Assembly (NCBI GenBank): GCA_044868005.1
Contig: JBIOVX010000219.1
Location: 1-24,296 of the forward strand
Source: DATARR01 sp044868005
GTDB taxonomy: Bacteria; Acidobacteriota; Thermoanaerobaculia; Multivoradales; UBA5704
Reading direction: 5' to 3'
Length of the DNA stretch: 24,296 bases
Shown: piece by piece, positions 24,263-24,296 of the stretch
Layout: every line of letters begins with the position of its first letter
Numbering within the stretch: the stretch's first letter is position 1
The notes under the pieces: generated by a model
What the model was told of the DNA's origin: nothing
Database searches by the model: none
The model's input: only the letters and a program-made list of their open reading frames with translations
Made by a program: the position numbers and the translations under genes

Positions 24263-24296
24263 GAAGCCGCGGGCGAGTCCGAGCAGCCCGCTATGG

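Noticed and set aside
20898..24296. Integron integrase, transposase or phage integrase gene
   Set aside because: I looked on both strands for a tyrosine recombinase or DDE enzyme and saw none; if an integrase exists it is outside the window.

Overview
The window is G+C-rich, densely coded bacterial DNA. The best lineage guess is Acidobacteriota, possibly a Thermoanaerobaculia-like group. The main reason is a PadR regulator translationally coupled to an 'ADOP'-type MacB/FtsX permease (18204-20897), which is typical of that phylum. A DHH-CBS-poly(A)-polymerase fusion, a fused alpha/beta E1 dehydrogenase, TPR proteins ending in a 'WIKIDPRFDALH..SRFKEIV' tail and dispersed GTAGGGGCG palindromes fit the same group. 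No rRNA or tRNA gene was seen, so the placement is inference.

Region 1 (1-14400) is housekeeping and metabolism. In order it holds: a tRNA nucleotidyltransferase fusion (minus); a secreted S8 protease (minus) with a clear intrinsic terminator; adenine deaminase (plus); a UPF0175/DUF3368 toxin-antitoxin pair (minus); a periplasmic TPR protein (minus) divergent from an RNase E/G (plus); a fused 2-oxoacid dehydrogenase E1 (minus); and a GT39-like membrane glycosyltransferase (minus). Several of these genes have a TANNNT -10-like box only 6-8 nt before the ATG, which suggests leaderless transcripts.

Region 2 (14400-20900) holds two coupled amidohydrolases, an orphan HigA-like regulator, and the padR-permease operon. 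The first amidohydrolase is a putative lipoprotein with an intact HxH. The second has lost HxH and carries a palindromic repeat inserted in frame just before its signal segment. The padR promoter lies under a perfect 12-bp inverted repeat, the expected site of autorepression.

Region 3 (20900-24296) is accessory DNA. It has a small unknown coiled-coil-like gene with its own hairpin leader and terminator, then about 29 tandem copies of a 21-bp near-palindromic repeat whose two strands encode the same heptapeptide. After that, base composition drops and the layout becomes that of an integron gene-cassette array read on the minus strand. Single ORFs (a PD-(D/E)XK-like nuclease, a membrane-anchored unknown protein and a decayed gene) are separated by attC-like folded sites carrying RYYYAAC/GTTRRRY ends. 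No integrase is in the window. The repeat array and the cassette array are the most interesting parts.
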